Positions 18,876-28,063 of a stretch of DNA of 31,908 nt are shown piece after piece. Both the position numbers and the translations under genes were made by a program. Below the pieces are notes generated by a model that saw only the letters and a program-made list of their open reading frames with translations, was not told where the DNA came from and ran no database searches. Position 1 is the first letter of the stretch. Each line of letters begins with the position of its first letter. Source of the stretch: Perkinsus olseni (taxonomy: Eukaryota; Perkinsozoa; Perkinsida); assembly GCA_013115125.1 (NCBI GenBank), contig JABANN010000408.1, positions 1-31,908 of the forward strand. The letters run 5' to 3'.

Positions 18876-21242
18876 TTACAGCGCCACTTGAACTCCGCCG
18901 GTTCTGATCTGCCCAGCGTTGTCTCGTGCACACTCAGCTGCTCGGGTCTCCGCCAGAACGTTCCGCCAGAACCGATCCAGTTTCCGACTCTCGAGTGGGT
19001 TGCAGATGCCTGAGGCTACAGATTACCGATGAGTCGAGCCACGACACCTACCAAGATCACGCAGGCCGCCAGAGCTGCTCATCTGGGCCCCATCAATGCC
19101 GTTGGACACGATCGTATCAGCCAACTCCGACAGCTTCGGACCTGATAACATGTATCATCCAGAGCCAACCCGAAAGCGGCCAAGCGCGAGGATACTCGGG
19201 ATTTGCGTGGATGGCAACGTTCTTATCCACTCAGCCAGTTGTTCAGGGTTCTTATCTCCCCCGATCGATGGTCTGCAAGTGGGAGAACTTTTCGTATCGA
19301 TCATTGCTGGACGCTTCTTCGGCTCCTTGACGACGGAGCTCCTGCGTATATTCCTCGACGAGGGCGCCTTCGCCAGGGAATTGCGGGCCTGAAATGAGTG
19401 GACGGCTGATGGCAAGTTGCCCGACCGATTTGTCCACAGAGAGGAGGTCTTGCCGAGAAAGACATCAGACTGGCCACCTTCTCACCGTCCTTTCGCGGCT
19501 TCGCCCCGGTTCACGACGAACTACACAAGTTGGGATCCCTGTCCCAGCTAGTGCTGCCCGGAGGATTTCTAGACCCACCAAGGCCTCCTTCGGACCTGCC
19601 AAAACCATTAGGCTGAGCTGCTTCCGAATGGATTCCGACAACTACTTTCACGCGGGGCTTTTTTCGGAGCCGCTCGTTTCCTACGCCGGCGTGGACCAAC
19701 AGATTGAGGAGGAGAACCGGCATCATCGTTTTCGCTAGAAACCGAACATCGCGTTCCTTTGATCCGCTCAGCATCAGGAATCACTGCGACACTATCCGGG
19801 GTAGCGGACGAGCTCGACGCAACGCCATAGTTTGCACCTACACTGGAGGCTGGAGCTTTCCTTCGTGGTCACGGTGGCCCTCACTAGTGTTCCCATCAGA
19901 GCTGCTGCCAGAGTCTCTCTTCGTCCCTGATGTCTCAACCGCTCCCCATAGGTGGTTCCACATCCACTCTGGCAGGAGATCTTCAATCTCCCGGTAGGCG
20001 GTTCTTCGATCGAGATTCGCTCTACCTGAGCAGAGGTCGGCTGATACAATGATCGACGGTGCGCACCAAGCAGTATCATAGCGAGCAGTAGATCTGTACT
20101 GGCTAGTCTGTCGATGACCGCTTGCATCCAGAGCATGGCTGTGAGATTGTGCTGAGGACCGCCTCCCGTCGACGAAGCTGTCGGTACAAAATCCGGGGCT
20201 TCCAGCCGTCCCTCACAACCGGTGAATTGCTCTACACTGAACAGCGGGCGAGCCCGATGAGCACGAAGCATCGAGATAGTTGGGACGCTCACGAATGGCC
20301 GCTGCCTGGCCCGGTGTTCGTGGAGTCCCGGCGACTTCTCGGCAGTGGAGGTGCTCGAGAAGGCGGAGGGGGCACCGGCGCTTCTTGCCGCCTTGGTGCC
20401 TGCTGCGCCACCGTTTTACACGCTTCAGCCTGAATAGTGAGCTCTGAGAGAGACGCTCTTTATCGCGTTCACAAGCGAGTGGAAGCACTTCTCGAATCAA
20501 ACGACTAAATTCCATCTTCAAATTCTTTTGACCATCCATATCTTACGAGAGGGGCAGGGGCGTAAAGGGTAACAATCTCGGCTGCGCTGTCCGATGCTGC
20601 ATCGGTCCCGCCCACAACAAGTACTGGTGGCGCGGTGCTCGTCATAGAAGGCAAAGAGGGACATGGCTCGAGACTCGTCTCGGATGCAGCAGCCGGAGAG
20701 TCCCACATCGGCGGCGATGGCGAATGCTCTCGAAGTGAGCAAGAATCCCTGGAAGGTTCCCTGATACCACACCTCCGTGGACCACTCATGCCGTATCTCG
20801 CAGCCGGAGCGGGGCTCCGCCGGTCTCCTATGGTCACCTGGTGAGCGGGAACTCTTTGAACCAAGCCTTCCTGACTTTGTTTGCTGGTATCATCGTGAGC
20901 CCATCGATTTGGGCGTCCGAGATGAAGTCCTGCGGTAGGCGGAGCACTTCCGCAAGATGATCTCCGTCAAGCTGAAAGGTAATACAAGTATTAGTGGATC
21001 TGGAGGATGCTGAAATGACAGAAGAAAACGTATGACAGCTGTGGGGTTCGCACCCACGCCCTTTCGGACTGGCGCCTTAAGCCAGCGCCTTAGACCACTC
21101 GGCCAAACTGTCGGTAAATAACTCGATATACTACCCGCCTGCGTGCCACATACTCGCCAATCTTCTTGGCCATATCACTCCCGACAGCCGGAGCGAGGCT
21201 TTTACACCAACATACGACCTGTGATACATCGAGCTCCGCCAT
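18876..21242 (-). CDS. Protein with two SAM-like domains and basic disordered linkers (11 exons, 561 aa)
   Basis: Exons: 21135-21242, 20838-20971, 20547-20796, 20293-20441, 20026-20236, 19885-19987, 19646-19849, 19486-19595, 19196-19388, 19052-19141 and 18876-19009. All junctions are GT-AG in phase. Introns include sizes of 35, 38, 41 and 42 nt. Residues about 5-80 form a SAM-like helical bundle (VSQVVCWCKSLAP..., DGDHLAEVLRLP, KVRKAWFKEFP). A second copy lies at about 470-540 (QLAEWIRTLP, KLSELADTIVSNGIDG, ESRKLDRFWRNVL). Between them are Pro/Ser-rich stretches, a helical segment (NLTAMLWMQAVIDRLAS) and a basic cluster (PRRRRKRAAPKKAP). SAM domains mediate self-association or RNA binding, so a scaffold or nucleic-acid-binding role is plausible but inferred. 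Intron 1 (20972-21134) contains tRNA-Leu on the same strand. Confidence 0.72.
21033..21112 (-). tRNA. tRNA-Leu (anticodon AAG)
   Basis: On the minus strand this 80-nt gene folds as a class II tRNA. The acceptor is GACAGTT/AGCTGTC with one G-T pair and discriminator A. The D arm is GCCGAGTGGTCTAAGGC. The anticodon stem is CTGGC/GCCAG with loop TTAAGGC (anticodon AAG, read as IAG). A short variable arm follows, then T arm GTGGG-TGCGAAC-CCCAC. It has no intron. A TTTT stretch lies about 4 nt downstream (near 21025-21028), a normal Pol III stop. It sits inside intron 1 of the SAM-domain gene, on the same strand. Confidence 0.94.
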
Positions 21243-21488
21243 ACATCAATGTGAACTAAATAACTACTCAAATTGACCCATCGGCAGCCGCCGAATTTCC
21301 CGCGGGTTCGAAGGATGCTGATTAGAATCTGTCAAGCCAGTACTGCAGCTCAAGCACCCGACGAGCACCGCCCCTCTAACCTATCCAAGGATTGAATGTA
21401 TTGACGCTACACCAGCAATGGTCAGGAAATATGTCACAGTACACTCTCCACGCATACAATAGCAAAGTAAGTAGTATAAGCTAGTGGA

Positions 21489-23294
21489 CTATGTATTATT
21501 GCTGGAATTCTTCTTCTTAAACGGATTCTTCTTCCAGCTGTGCTTCTTCTTTCTACAACTGTTGCTCTGCTTATGGTTCATGGTGTCAAAAGCAAAATCA
21601 TGAGTCGGGCTTCTATCGACCTCTGCACCGACAACACCACCGGACTGTCTTCTATGCTCAGGAGAAACTTCACCGTCCACACTGTCTCCCTCGCCCACCA
21701 TCTCCGAACGAACGGTGTGATAAGTGCCACCCGGACTCCTCCCAGATCTGCTGCGAGAGAGCTTGCCGAGAAGCTTCTTCGCCTTTCGAGTCGATATTCG
21801 TTTCCTGAATGACCACCGACCAGAGCTCTTCTTCGGCGCACTGCTGTCGAAAATATTCCGATCGAAATCATCGTCAGGGTCGAGCTTGAACTGATGCTCC
21901 GGCAAAGTGGAGGCAACGATAGCCCATCCGGTGTAAGTCTGGCTTGTCATGCTTTGAGAGCGCCTTCGAGAGCGATAGTTGCTGCTGCTGCCGCCCTTGG
22001 GCGACACAGTAGTCTCTGGCGACCCACTCAGAGGCACTTCAAATCCCCGAGCTCGTGAAAGAACGAGACGGGCTCCTCCATCGACTTGAGCGGCGTTCTC
22101 GAGCATACCTAGCAGCCTGCTAGATACCCATCCATACGACTCTTCACTGCGCCGCAGAACTTCGCCCACTCCCAACTCGCTTATCACTATCCCAGGAAGG
22201 CACTTCAGCTTGATCATCAACAGGTCATTAGCGTCACAAGTCTCCACATGCCCCAGGTCATCGTTGACAAAGGCGGCGTCCATCAGAACCAGACCGATGC
22301 GGTGGATGGCCTTCCAACCTTTACTCAAGAAAATGTCGAATATTCTCTCACTCGCGTCTTCCTCGTCGCGCAGATCCGACGCGAACAGGGTAAGGAACCA
22401 CGAAGAGGCGTAGAAGGAAGAAGGCACACCAAGGCCGTCGAAGGCAGCACTGAGCAGGGCATGCACCCTCGGGAGGGCAGCTTCAAGCAGGCGGTCGAAC
22501 GTCCAGAGCGTGAGCCGGAACCTGTCGCTCAGCTCAAACATCCGTACCATCTGATACCGAACCAACAAGGACACAGCACTACGGAAGGTCATGACCTCAG
22601 CTTCGTCCACTGGGCAGTGGGGACACTCGACCGACTCCCCCCACTTGTGGGCGGCCTCTTCCACATACAGCTGGTCCTCGTCCGACTTATCCTCGCTATC
22701 ATCGCTGCGCTTACGTACCATACCAACTTTCCGGTAACTCACCTTCAAGAGTATGTTCACAACATAGTTCATTCCCTGACAATAGCCAACCGTCTTCAGC
22801 CTCTCTGACGTCGCCATGAGCACCCTCCACAGTCTATGATGGAAGCAGCCCACGCAGCTCGCCCACGGCTCAGTCCGGACCACATCCCGCCACACCTGGC
22901 TGGCTACACTATCGTTCTCAGCGGAAGCACGCCAGCAATTGTCATAATAGGCGAGGGGGTCCTCCTCGATATCCCTGGTCATGATATCCTCGTCCAGGAG
23001 AAGAGCGTGCCAAATACGCGGACGCAGCTGGACTGTCATCGGCCATCGGGCTCTCTCGGCGGCGGTGTCACGGAAGGTGATGAGTCGGGTCGCCCAGGCC
23101 TTGCACACTGTTGTCAAACACTGCCACGATGATGGTTGGGGTAGATAGGTAACGATGATGGAGGCCACAGGACCCTGAAGGAACCATCTCTGACTGCCGC
23201 AGACGGAAGCAACGGAGGTTGGACTGCACGACGGTGACAAGAACGGTAACGATGTGTCATGACTGTTGGGATATTGGCATTCTTCGACCGGCAT
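21489..23294 (-). CDS. TBC-domain Rab GTPase-activating protein with F-box-like N-terminus
   Basis: This 601-residue protein probably stimulates GTP hydrolysis by a Rab GTPase on endomembranes. The TBC domain spans about residues 90-400. It has both fingers: Arg140 in VWRDVVRT (the IxxDxxR motif) and Gln173 in GYCQGMNYV. SSFYASSWFLTLFASDL fits the late TBC helix. Residues about 40-72 (GPVASIIVTYLPQPSSWQCLT...) resemble an F-box helix set. The C-terminal 180 residues are disordered and basic, ending in Lys-rich KKKHSWKKNPFKKK. A loop of about 45 residues follows the Gln finger. Its start has a strong donor (AAG|GTGAGT) and a 51-nt in-frame segment that could be an intron. If that segment is spliced, the loop shortens by 17 residues. 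Confidence 0.88.
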   Translation of the reverse strand: MPVEECQYPNSHDTSLPFLSPSCSPTSVASVCGSQRWFLQGPVASIIVTYLPQPSSWQCLTTVCKAWATRLITFRDTAAERARWPMTVQLRPRIWHALLLDEDIMTRDIEEDPLAYYDNCWRASAENDSVASQVWRDVVRTEPWASCVGCFHHRLWRVLMATSERLKTVGYCQGMNYVVNILLKVSYRKVGMVRKRSDDSEDKSDEDQLYVEEAAHKWGESVECPHCPVDEAEVMTFRSAVSLLVRYQMVRMFELSDRFRLTLWTFDRLLEAALPRVHALLSAAFDGLGVPSSFYASSWFLTLFASDLRDEEDASERIFDIFLSKGWKAIHRIGLVLMDAAFVNDDLGHVETCDANDLLMIKLKCLPGIVISELGVGEVLRRSEESYGWVSSRLLGMLENAAQVDGGARLVLSRARGFEVPLSGSPETTVSPKGGSSSNYRSRRRSQSMTSQTYTGWAIVASTLPEHQFKLDPDDDFDRNIFDSSAPKKSSGRWSFRKRISTRKAKKLLGKLSRSRSGRSPGGTYHTVRSEMVGEGDSVDGEVSPEHRRQSGGVVGAEVDRSPTHDFAFDTMNHKQSNSCRKKKHSWKKNPFKKKNSSNNT

Positions 23295-23539
23295 AAAAGA
23301 AATGACAAAGCTGCGGTCAAGTAGGGGTCAGCCCATCATCAAAGACCCATAAGGCTTGTCTACCGACAGGTCTGCTACCCTACCAAGCAGCCTCTTCGGT
23401 CGGTGGTTCGCCCCTCTCTCCTCCGGTCACGTGAAGCAACGCAAGCCAACACTAGCGGATATCGAGAACAGAAAGTATACCAGAGCTTAAAATGCGGCAT
23501 AGAACTTGGACATGACAAAAATCTTCCTTCACCCCTTGG

Positions 23540-25063
23540 TTAAAGCAGAGGCGAAGTGGCTACTGCCCAAAACAGCAGCGATGCCAGGCCCGACCCCCGA
23601 GGAGCCCACGATCGTCCGGGCGTCTCGGGGGTCTCTGACGGGACGCAGTTGTCACCACCAACGGACCTCTTTGGCTTCGGTGGAACGGTCGGCAGAACAG
23701 CGGCAGCTCTGACAGCCTTGAGTGCATTAAGTCTGCCGTACTTCACAACCGGGACGAAGAACGCATTCTCCAAAACCTCTGTCGAGTTCTTAATAACAGC
23801 CCTAGCGTCTCTGGCTGACAGACCCATCTGCATCAGCATTGCCGCCACGCCCGAGACATGCGGTGTAGCCATCGAGGTGCCGGTCATAAAACGATACGAA
23901 CGACCGGGGTAGGTCGAGAGAATCTGCACCCCCGGCGCTGCTACGTCCAGATACGGAGCGTAGTTGCTGTGGCGAGCAAGGACGTAGGGCAGGTCCTTGT
24001 CGCTCGACCCAACACACAGGATGTTGTCCAGCTCCTCGGTGAAAGCACAGGGGTAGGCCCTCTGGACGGAGATGTCCTTCCCCTCGTTACCAGCGGCACA
24101 CACGAAGAGCATACCCAACTCGGCCGTGAGGCTGATAGACCTCCTCATGAGCTCACTGCGGATGGTGCCTGCATAGGAGTTGCTGAGGATATCAACCTTC
24201 TGTTGCACGGCGAAGTCGATGCCCGCCATCACTTCCATCACAGACCCCTTCCCACCAGGGTCCAGGACCCTTATCGGCATAATCTTAGCGCGAGAGATAC
24301 CGGCTATGCCGACGCTGTTGTTGGTAGTGGCTCCAAGTACGCCGCCACAATGAGTGCCATGCCCCATCACATCACCCACATTCTCGCTGTCCTCACCCAC
24401 ACCAAAGCCGTTACGACAAGAAGAATCGGAGAAAATCTGATGGCGTAAATCTGGATGACCAATCTCGACGCCAGAGTCAACCACAGCCACCACCACTTCA
24501 CGGTCACGCCTGGCGGCCATGATGGCCTCCCAGGCAGCCCAGGCCTCGGGCAGGTTGATGAGATCAAGATTCCACTGCTCGTCCGCCCGAGCGTCATTCA
24601 CAGCCGCCGCCGTCTTCGAGTAATCAATGCCGTGGATCGTGTCACCGTCCCTCGCCACCTCCACCACCTGCAGGGATACTTCTGAGTTGCGCTCCAGGAT
24701 AACTTCGAGACCTAGTGCCGGGGCCGCCTCCTCGACGTAGGCCTTCAACTGCTCGTGGCTGAGCTGGCACTCGTCAGTATCGGTATGCACCGCCTGCACG
24801 CCCAGATGCCGCAAAGTGTCCACAGCCCGAGGAGCATTGAGACACTTCTCGATAGAGGGAGTGCTCCGTTGCAACCGACGAGCTTTGGGATTAGAAGACG
24901 TCTTGAGCAGAGCTGGAAGGGATCTTATGTCGACCATGGCAGTACTCGAGGAGGTGGCTGAGAGGCCGCCGTCCGAGACAGAGGAAGTGATGGACAGCAT
25001 AGTGTCTGGAGTGCCGTGGCAGCAAATGGGGAAGACGACCAGTAGGCGATAAGGAGGTCTCAT
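23540..25063 (-). CDS. Subtilisin-like serine protease (S8 family)
   Basis: The start is taken at the ATG at 25061-25063 (MRPPYRLLVVFPICC), because this gives a signal-like segment. The open frame continues upstream to 25219 without a better start. The protein has 507 residues in a single exon. The catalytic triad is intact: Asp196 in VVAVVDSGVEIGHPDL, His235 in GHGTHCGGVLG and Ser397 in GTSMATPHVSG. The oxyanion Asn326 is in CAAGNEGKD. Residues about 20-170 form a propeptide-like region with an inhibitor_I9-like look. The C-terminal end is Pro/Lys-rich and then hydrophobic (GLASLLFWAVATSPLL), which could be a membrane or GPI-attachment signal. It is probably secreted or surface-bound. Secreted subtilisins are known in Perkinsus and other alveolate parasites. 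Confidence 0.93.
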   Translation of the reverse strand: MRPPYRLLVVFPICCHGTPDTMLSITSSVSDGGLSATSSSTAMVDIRSLPALLKTSSNPKARRLQRSTPSIEKCLNAPRAVDTLRHLGVQAVHTDTDECQLSHEQLKAYVEEAAPALGLEVILERNSEVSLQVVEVARDGDTIHGIDYSKTAAAVNDARADEQWNLDLINLPEAWAAWEAIMAARRDREVVVAVVDSGVEIGHPDLRHQIFSDSSCRNGFGVGEDSENVGDVMGHGTHCGGVLGATTNNSVGIAGISRAKIMPIRVLDPGGKGSVMEVMAGIDFAVQQKVDILSNSYAGTIRSELMRRSISLTAELGMLFVCAAGNEGKDISVQRAYPCAFTEELDNILCVGSSDKDLPYVLARHSNYAPYLDVAAPGVQILSTYPGRSYRFMTGTSMATPHVSGVAAMLMQMGLSARDARAVIKNSTEVLENAFFVPVVKYGRLNALKAVRAAAVLPTVPPKPKRSVGGDNCVPSETPETPGRSWAPRGSGLASLLFWAVATSPLL

Positions 25064-25436
25064 TGAGCTAAGCCAAGCTAACAGAATTCTGAGTGGCCTC
25101 TTGCTGCTGCCGCGATACGTCACCCTTACCGACGTGACGGGAGCGGGCACATGTCGCGTGCCACAAAACTCCCTTACGCGTCGCCATCCCGCAATGGGAG
25201 GCGGCCACCTCCCCAGCAAACTGCTCGCCTGAGTATGTCATAAGAGAATCTCATTTTCCGCCATTTACCCGCTTCGAGCTCCCCTAGTGACCCGATACCG
25301 TGCCGATGAGACCCCCTCCATTGAAGGAATGACTATAACCCAGCTCCTGCTGCTGATGATGACGATCAACTATGGCAAGCTCAATAGTGCATGGGAGAGA
25401 ACGGTCATGGTGCAGTGGATAGTGTTATTTAACAAG
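25064..25436. other. Promoter side of the subtilisin gene
   Basis: This lies between the subtilisin start and the next minus-strand gene's stop. It contains the in-frame codons upstream of the chosen subtilisin start up to 25219. A plus-strand frame here overlaps the neighbouring exon and is not supported. No RNA gene or repeat was found. Confidence 0.3.
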
Positions 25437-25857
25437 TCAGGATACAGTCAACTTAACTCGGGGTTGCCATTCACAGCTAGAGGTGTCAGAATCCTCATCA
25501 CTGCAAATGTCGCTCCCAGCTCCTCTCACCGCCTACAACCATCCATCACTACACGACAAGGATTCCGATACTACTTCCGCCGCTCCAGAGTCCACCTCGG
25601 TTGCCTCCCTCCAGCGGGCTTCTAACTCCAATACCCTTGCTTTGGACTCGATCAGGTCCTTTCGAAGACGCTCGATCACCGCCTGACAGGAGCATAGACC
25701 GTCGACTGTGCCCTAACCCTCGACGCATACTCAAGAGAAGCTTCGGACAGGAGGAGAAAGTGTGGAGAGTGCTCTCGGAGGTTGCGCACTCAGAAATGCC
25801 CATCAGCGTGAGAAGACAACGGCGAGGCTCACGACTAGAGAAAGCACACCGCCCCAT
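25437..25857 (-). CDS. Small coiled-coil protein with possible N-terminal acylation motif, 101 aa
   Basis: Exons are 25833-25857, 25718-25788, 25537-25682 and 25437-25500, with GT-AG introns of 44, 35 and 36 nt in matching phases. The start is MGRCAFSSLRNLREH. Gly2 with Cys4 is the pattern of a dually acylated (myristoyl plus palmitoyl) N-terminus once Met is removed, which would tether the protein to membrane. The middle is a helical coiled coil (AVIERLRKDLIESKARVLEL, EARWREA). The tail is acidic and Ser-rich and ends VKLTVS. I know no family. The ATG is 16 codons downstream of a TATATAA-like run at about 25910. Confidence 0.52.
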
Positions 25858-26173
25858 CAGCGAAAGAGGATGACCCCAGCGAGGGATGGCAACCGCAGAG
25901 ACACCGAGTTTATATATCCGCGGTGGAAGCTAGGTGAATCCCGACACTATACGTTCCATCACCGGTAGGAACTCCAGCGTACGCCCTCATCCCTTTCCAG
26001 ATACACTACCTCCTGCCGGTGGAGATCCTGGCGTAATACCGCGGCCTGCACACAGTCTCCCGAGCGGTCCTCCTCCTCCTCACTAAAACAGCTACTGCGC
26101 CGACTGCTCGTCGGCGTGCATCCGCAGTGTAACTAAAACCGGGCTTTCAACCCGCTGTAACTCGCACTTTAAC
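25858..26173. other. Intergenic region upstream of the small coiled-coil gene
   Basis: This includes the TATATAA-like sequence at about 25910 on the minus-strand side, which could be a promoter element. No open frame of note was found. It ends at the presumed target-site copy (26166-26173) of the transposon-like element. Confidence 0.35.
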
Positions 26174-26442
26174 TGGAGCTGGGCACCCGTACTGGGGTCG
26201 AGGAAAGTACGGTACGGAGAACGTTTCAAACTGGCAACCTAGTACGGGTACGGAGATTGAGTACGTATTAACTATATTAAACAACGCATACGCGTATTAA
26301 ATTACGCCGTACTTCAAGTACGGCGTACTAGTACGGTACTTGGGAACCGCTGCGACGGGTAGTACGGTTAGTACGGAGCCGTACTCGTACTACCCGTACC
26401 CTACTCCGTACTAGACCGTACCCGTACTGTCGCCCACCTCTA
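26174..26442. mobile_element. Degenerate hAT-like MITE rich in GTAC
   Basis: This is a non-coding element of about 269 bp. The ends read inward as T-GGAGCTGGGCACCCGTAC on the left and T-AGAGGTGGGCGACAGTAC on the reversed right end, with 16 of 22 positions identical. The GAGgTGGGC core is typical of hAT-type terminal inverted repeats. Flanks of 8 bp, ACTTTAAC (26166-26173) and ACCCTAAC (26443-26450), match at 6 of 8 positions, the target-site length expected for hAT. The interior contains 19 GTAC sites in 240 bp and no coding capacity. The divergence of the ends and flanks suggests an old insertion. The assignment to hAT is inference. Confidence 0.5.
26303..26327. repeat. Perfect 12-bp inverted repeat inside the GTAC-rich element
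   Basis: The arms TACGCCGTACTT and AAGTACGGCGTA are exact reverse complements around a single C, so the strand can fold into a tight hairpin. It lies near the centre of the transposon-like element and is the strongest local palindrome I saw there. Confidence 0.9.
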
Positions 26443-26574
26443 ACCCTAACCAAATGACCACGATCAATAGCCAGCCCGAGCTGGATCGGCGTACAGGGCT
26501 CGCCACCGGTCTAAATTCGTAAGGATCCCAAATGCGGCGAGCGACTCCTCCGGCCGTCACATCCCACCACTGTC

Positions 26575-27936
26575 CTAGGACTCCCCAAAAGCCACCTTCA
26601 TCTCGTCTTCCTTCATCCACTCATTCAGTCGCTGTTGCGTGAGCCTCTTCTGCTCAGCATGGTGTGTAACCAAATCACGCAACTTCTTGCACTGCTCGAC
26701 GAGAAACTCTACTTGCCTACGCCAAAGACCATATAGCTCAGCGAGGTAAGACGATCATTTCACATACTATAGACCCGAGTTCAATCCCTACGAACAGCGA
26801 CCCACACCCTTCACTCGGATTTGGGCGCCTCCTACTCAGACTTAGTCCACTCGAATCGGAAAAATGCTCGATCGCTACGGCCTCCAGAGATTCGCACAGG
26901 ACGTCGCAGCAAGTCCAGCCGTAATGACGATGAGATGCAAGCCAACAGCAACGAGTAGACCCTGACTGCCCTGCTTCCCATCATTATCACCTCTTCCGTT
27001 CCTCTTCCTTCTTCGCCTGTACTGCGAGCTGCTCAGCCAGGCGATCCCCACGATCCACCTCCGCCTGATACTCTATCCGAAGGATGTCAAGCTGACTCTT
27101 CAAGCCCTTCATCTGACAACGGTGAAAATGAGCTCAGGGAGCTGCAGACCAATGCGATAAACGCATTACGATAGAACCGACTGAGTCGTTTGACTACCTA
27201 GGGTAGGGGCCTACACGAGTGAATTTCCTGCGTTACTTGATCGTGGTTGCGAGTTAAAACTTATTGGAAGTTTCAAGACTCATGTGAGACATATTATAAA
27301 CTCACAGTAAATCAGTTTTACAGTCCGGTGAGATTGTAGTAGGAAGCGAAGAATGCGGGGCTGTTAATTCTCAATAAGTTTTCCGTTGCACCGCCGCCTA
27401 CCTCCTCAAGAAGGGCCACCTTAGCCCTGCCCGTAGACATGACTTCCTCTTGGAGATCTCGTAGCTTACTACCGATACTCAGTCGTAACGTGTCAGCCAC
27501 CGAGTAAGCGATCGTCGTCGACTGCTCAAGGCCGAGTTCGGAGCACTGGGATGACCACCAGCAGGACTCCTTGAAGATACCTGCCACATCAGCAACTTCC
27601 TGTCGTACTCGAGAGACCAACCTGTTTTGAGCCAACCCATCGTCATCCACGCCTTCACGAAGGAAAGAGGGTCCCGTGGCCCATTGGAAATTTCATAGCT
27701 ATAAATTTTGTCCTCTCCATGCCGAAGACAGTCTCTAAGCGGTCAGCAGCGACTAGAGATGAGATGACTGTGTGGTCAATACCCGAGTAGTTATCCCACT
27801 ACAGTCACGCTCAACCTCTGGTCTGTATCGCCAGACTCAGACTCCGGTTTTCGGGCTGCGGGTTTGAGGTTCGGCCAGTAACTCTCCCAACCCCAGCGTC
27901 TATTAGATTTCTGGCGGAGAAAACGTCCACTTTCAT
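26575..27936 (-). CDS. Coiled-coil protein, 211 aa, four exons (unknown)
   Basis: Exons are 27816-27936, 27402-27652, 26991-27112 and 26575-26716, with introns of 163, 289 and 274 nt, all GT-AG and in phase. The start is MKVDVFSARNLIDAG. Residues from about 45 on are nearly all helical: an FCH/BAR-like stretch (VRQEVADVAGIFKES, YSVADTLRLSIGSKLRDLQEE), then a continuous coiled coil (MKGLKSQLDILRIEYQAEVD..., KKEEERKRQVEFLVEQCKKL) to the end. It could be a cytoskeletal or membrane-curvature protein. The family is not clear enough to name. Introns are larger here than in most neighbours. Confidence 0.62.
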
Positions 27937-28063
27937 GCTATAAGAAACGGATGCTATGTGACCACCACGGGCTTTGAGGTCGGAAATAATGGACCCGGCA
28001 GGGCTCGGGCAAGTTTCTCTAACCGGGCTCCAAAATTATTGATATCTAGTTGGCCGCCACCAA

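Noticed and set aside
22248-22808. Long plus-strand frames opposite the TBC gene
   Set aside because: They are complements of conserved TBC codons and have no domain of their own.
23858-24448. Plus-strand frame of 196 codons opposite the subtilisin
   Set aside because: It overlaps the catalytic core in antisense and shows no family signal.
26439-26452. Telomere-like CTAACCCTAACC
   Set aside because: Only two units, partly inside the presumed target-site copy. This is too short to indicate a telomere or fusion point.
26575-27936. Calling the 211-aa coiled-coil protein an F-BAR protein
   Set aside because: The FCH-like pattern is weak and the length is short for a full F-BAR. It was left as coiled-coil only.
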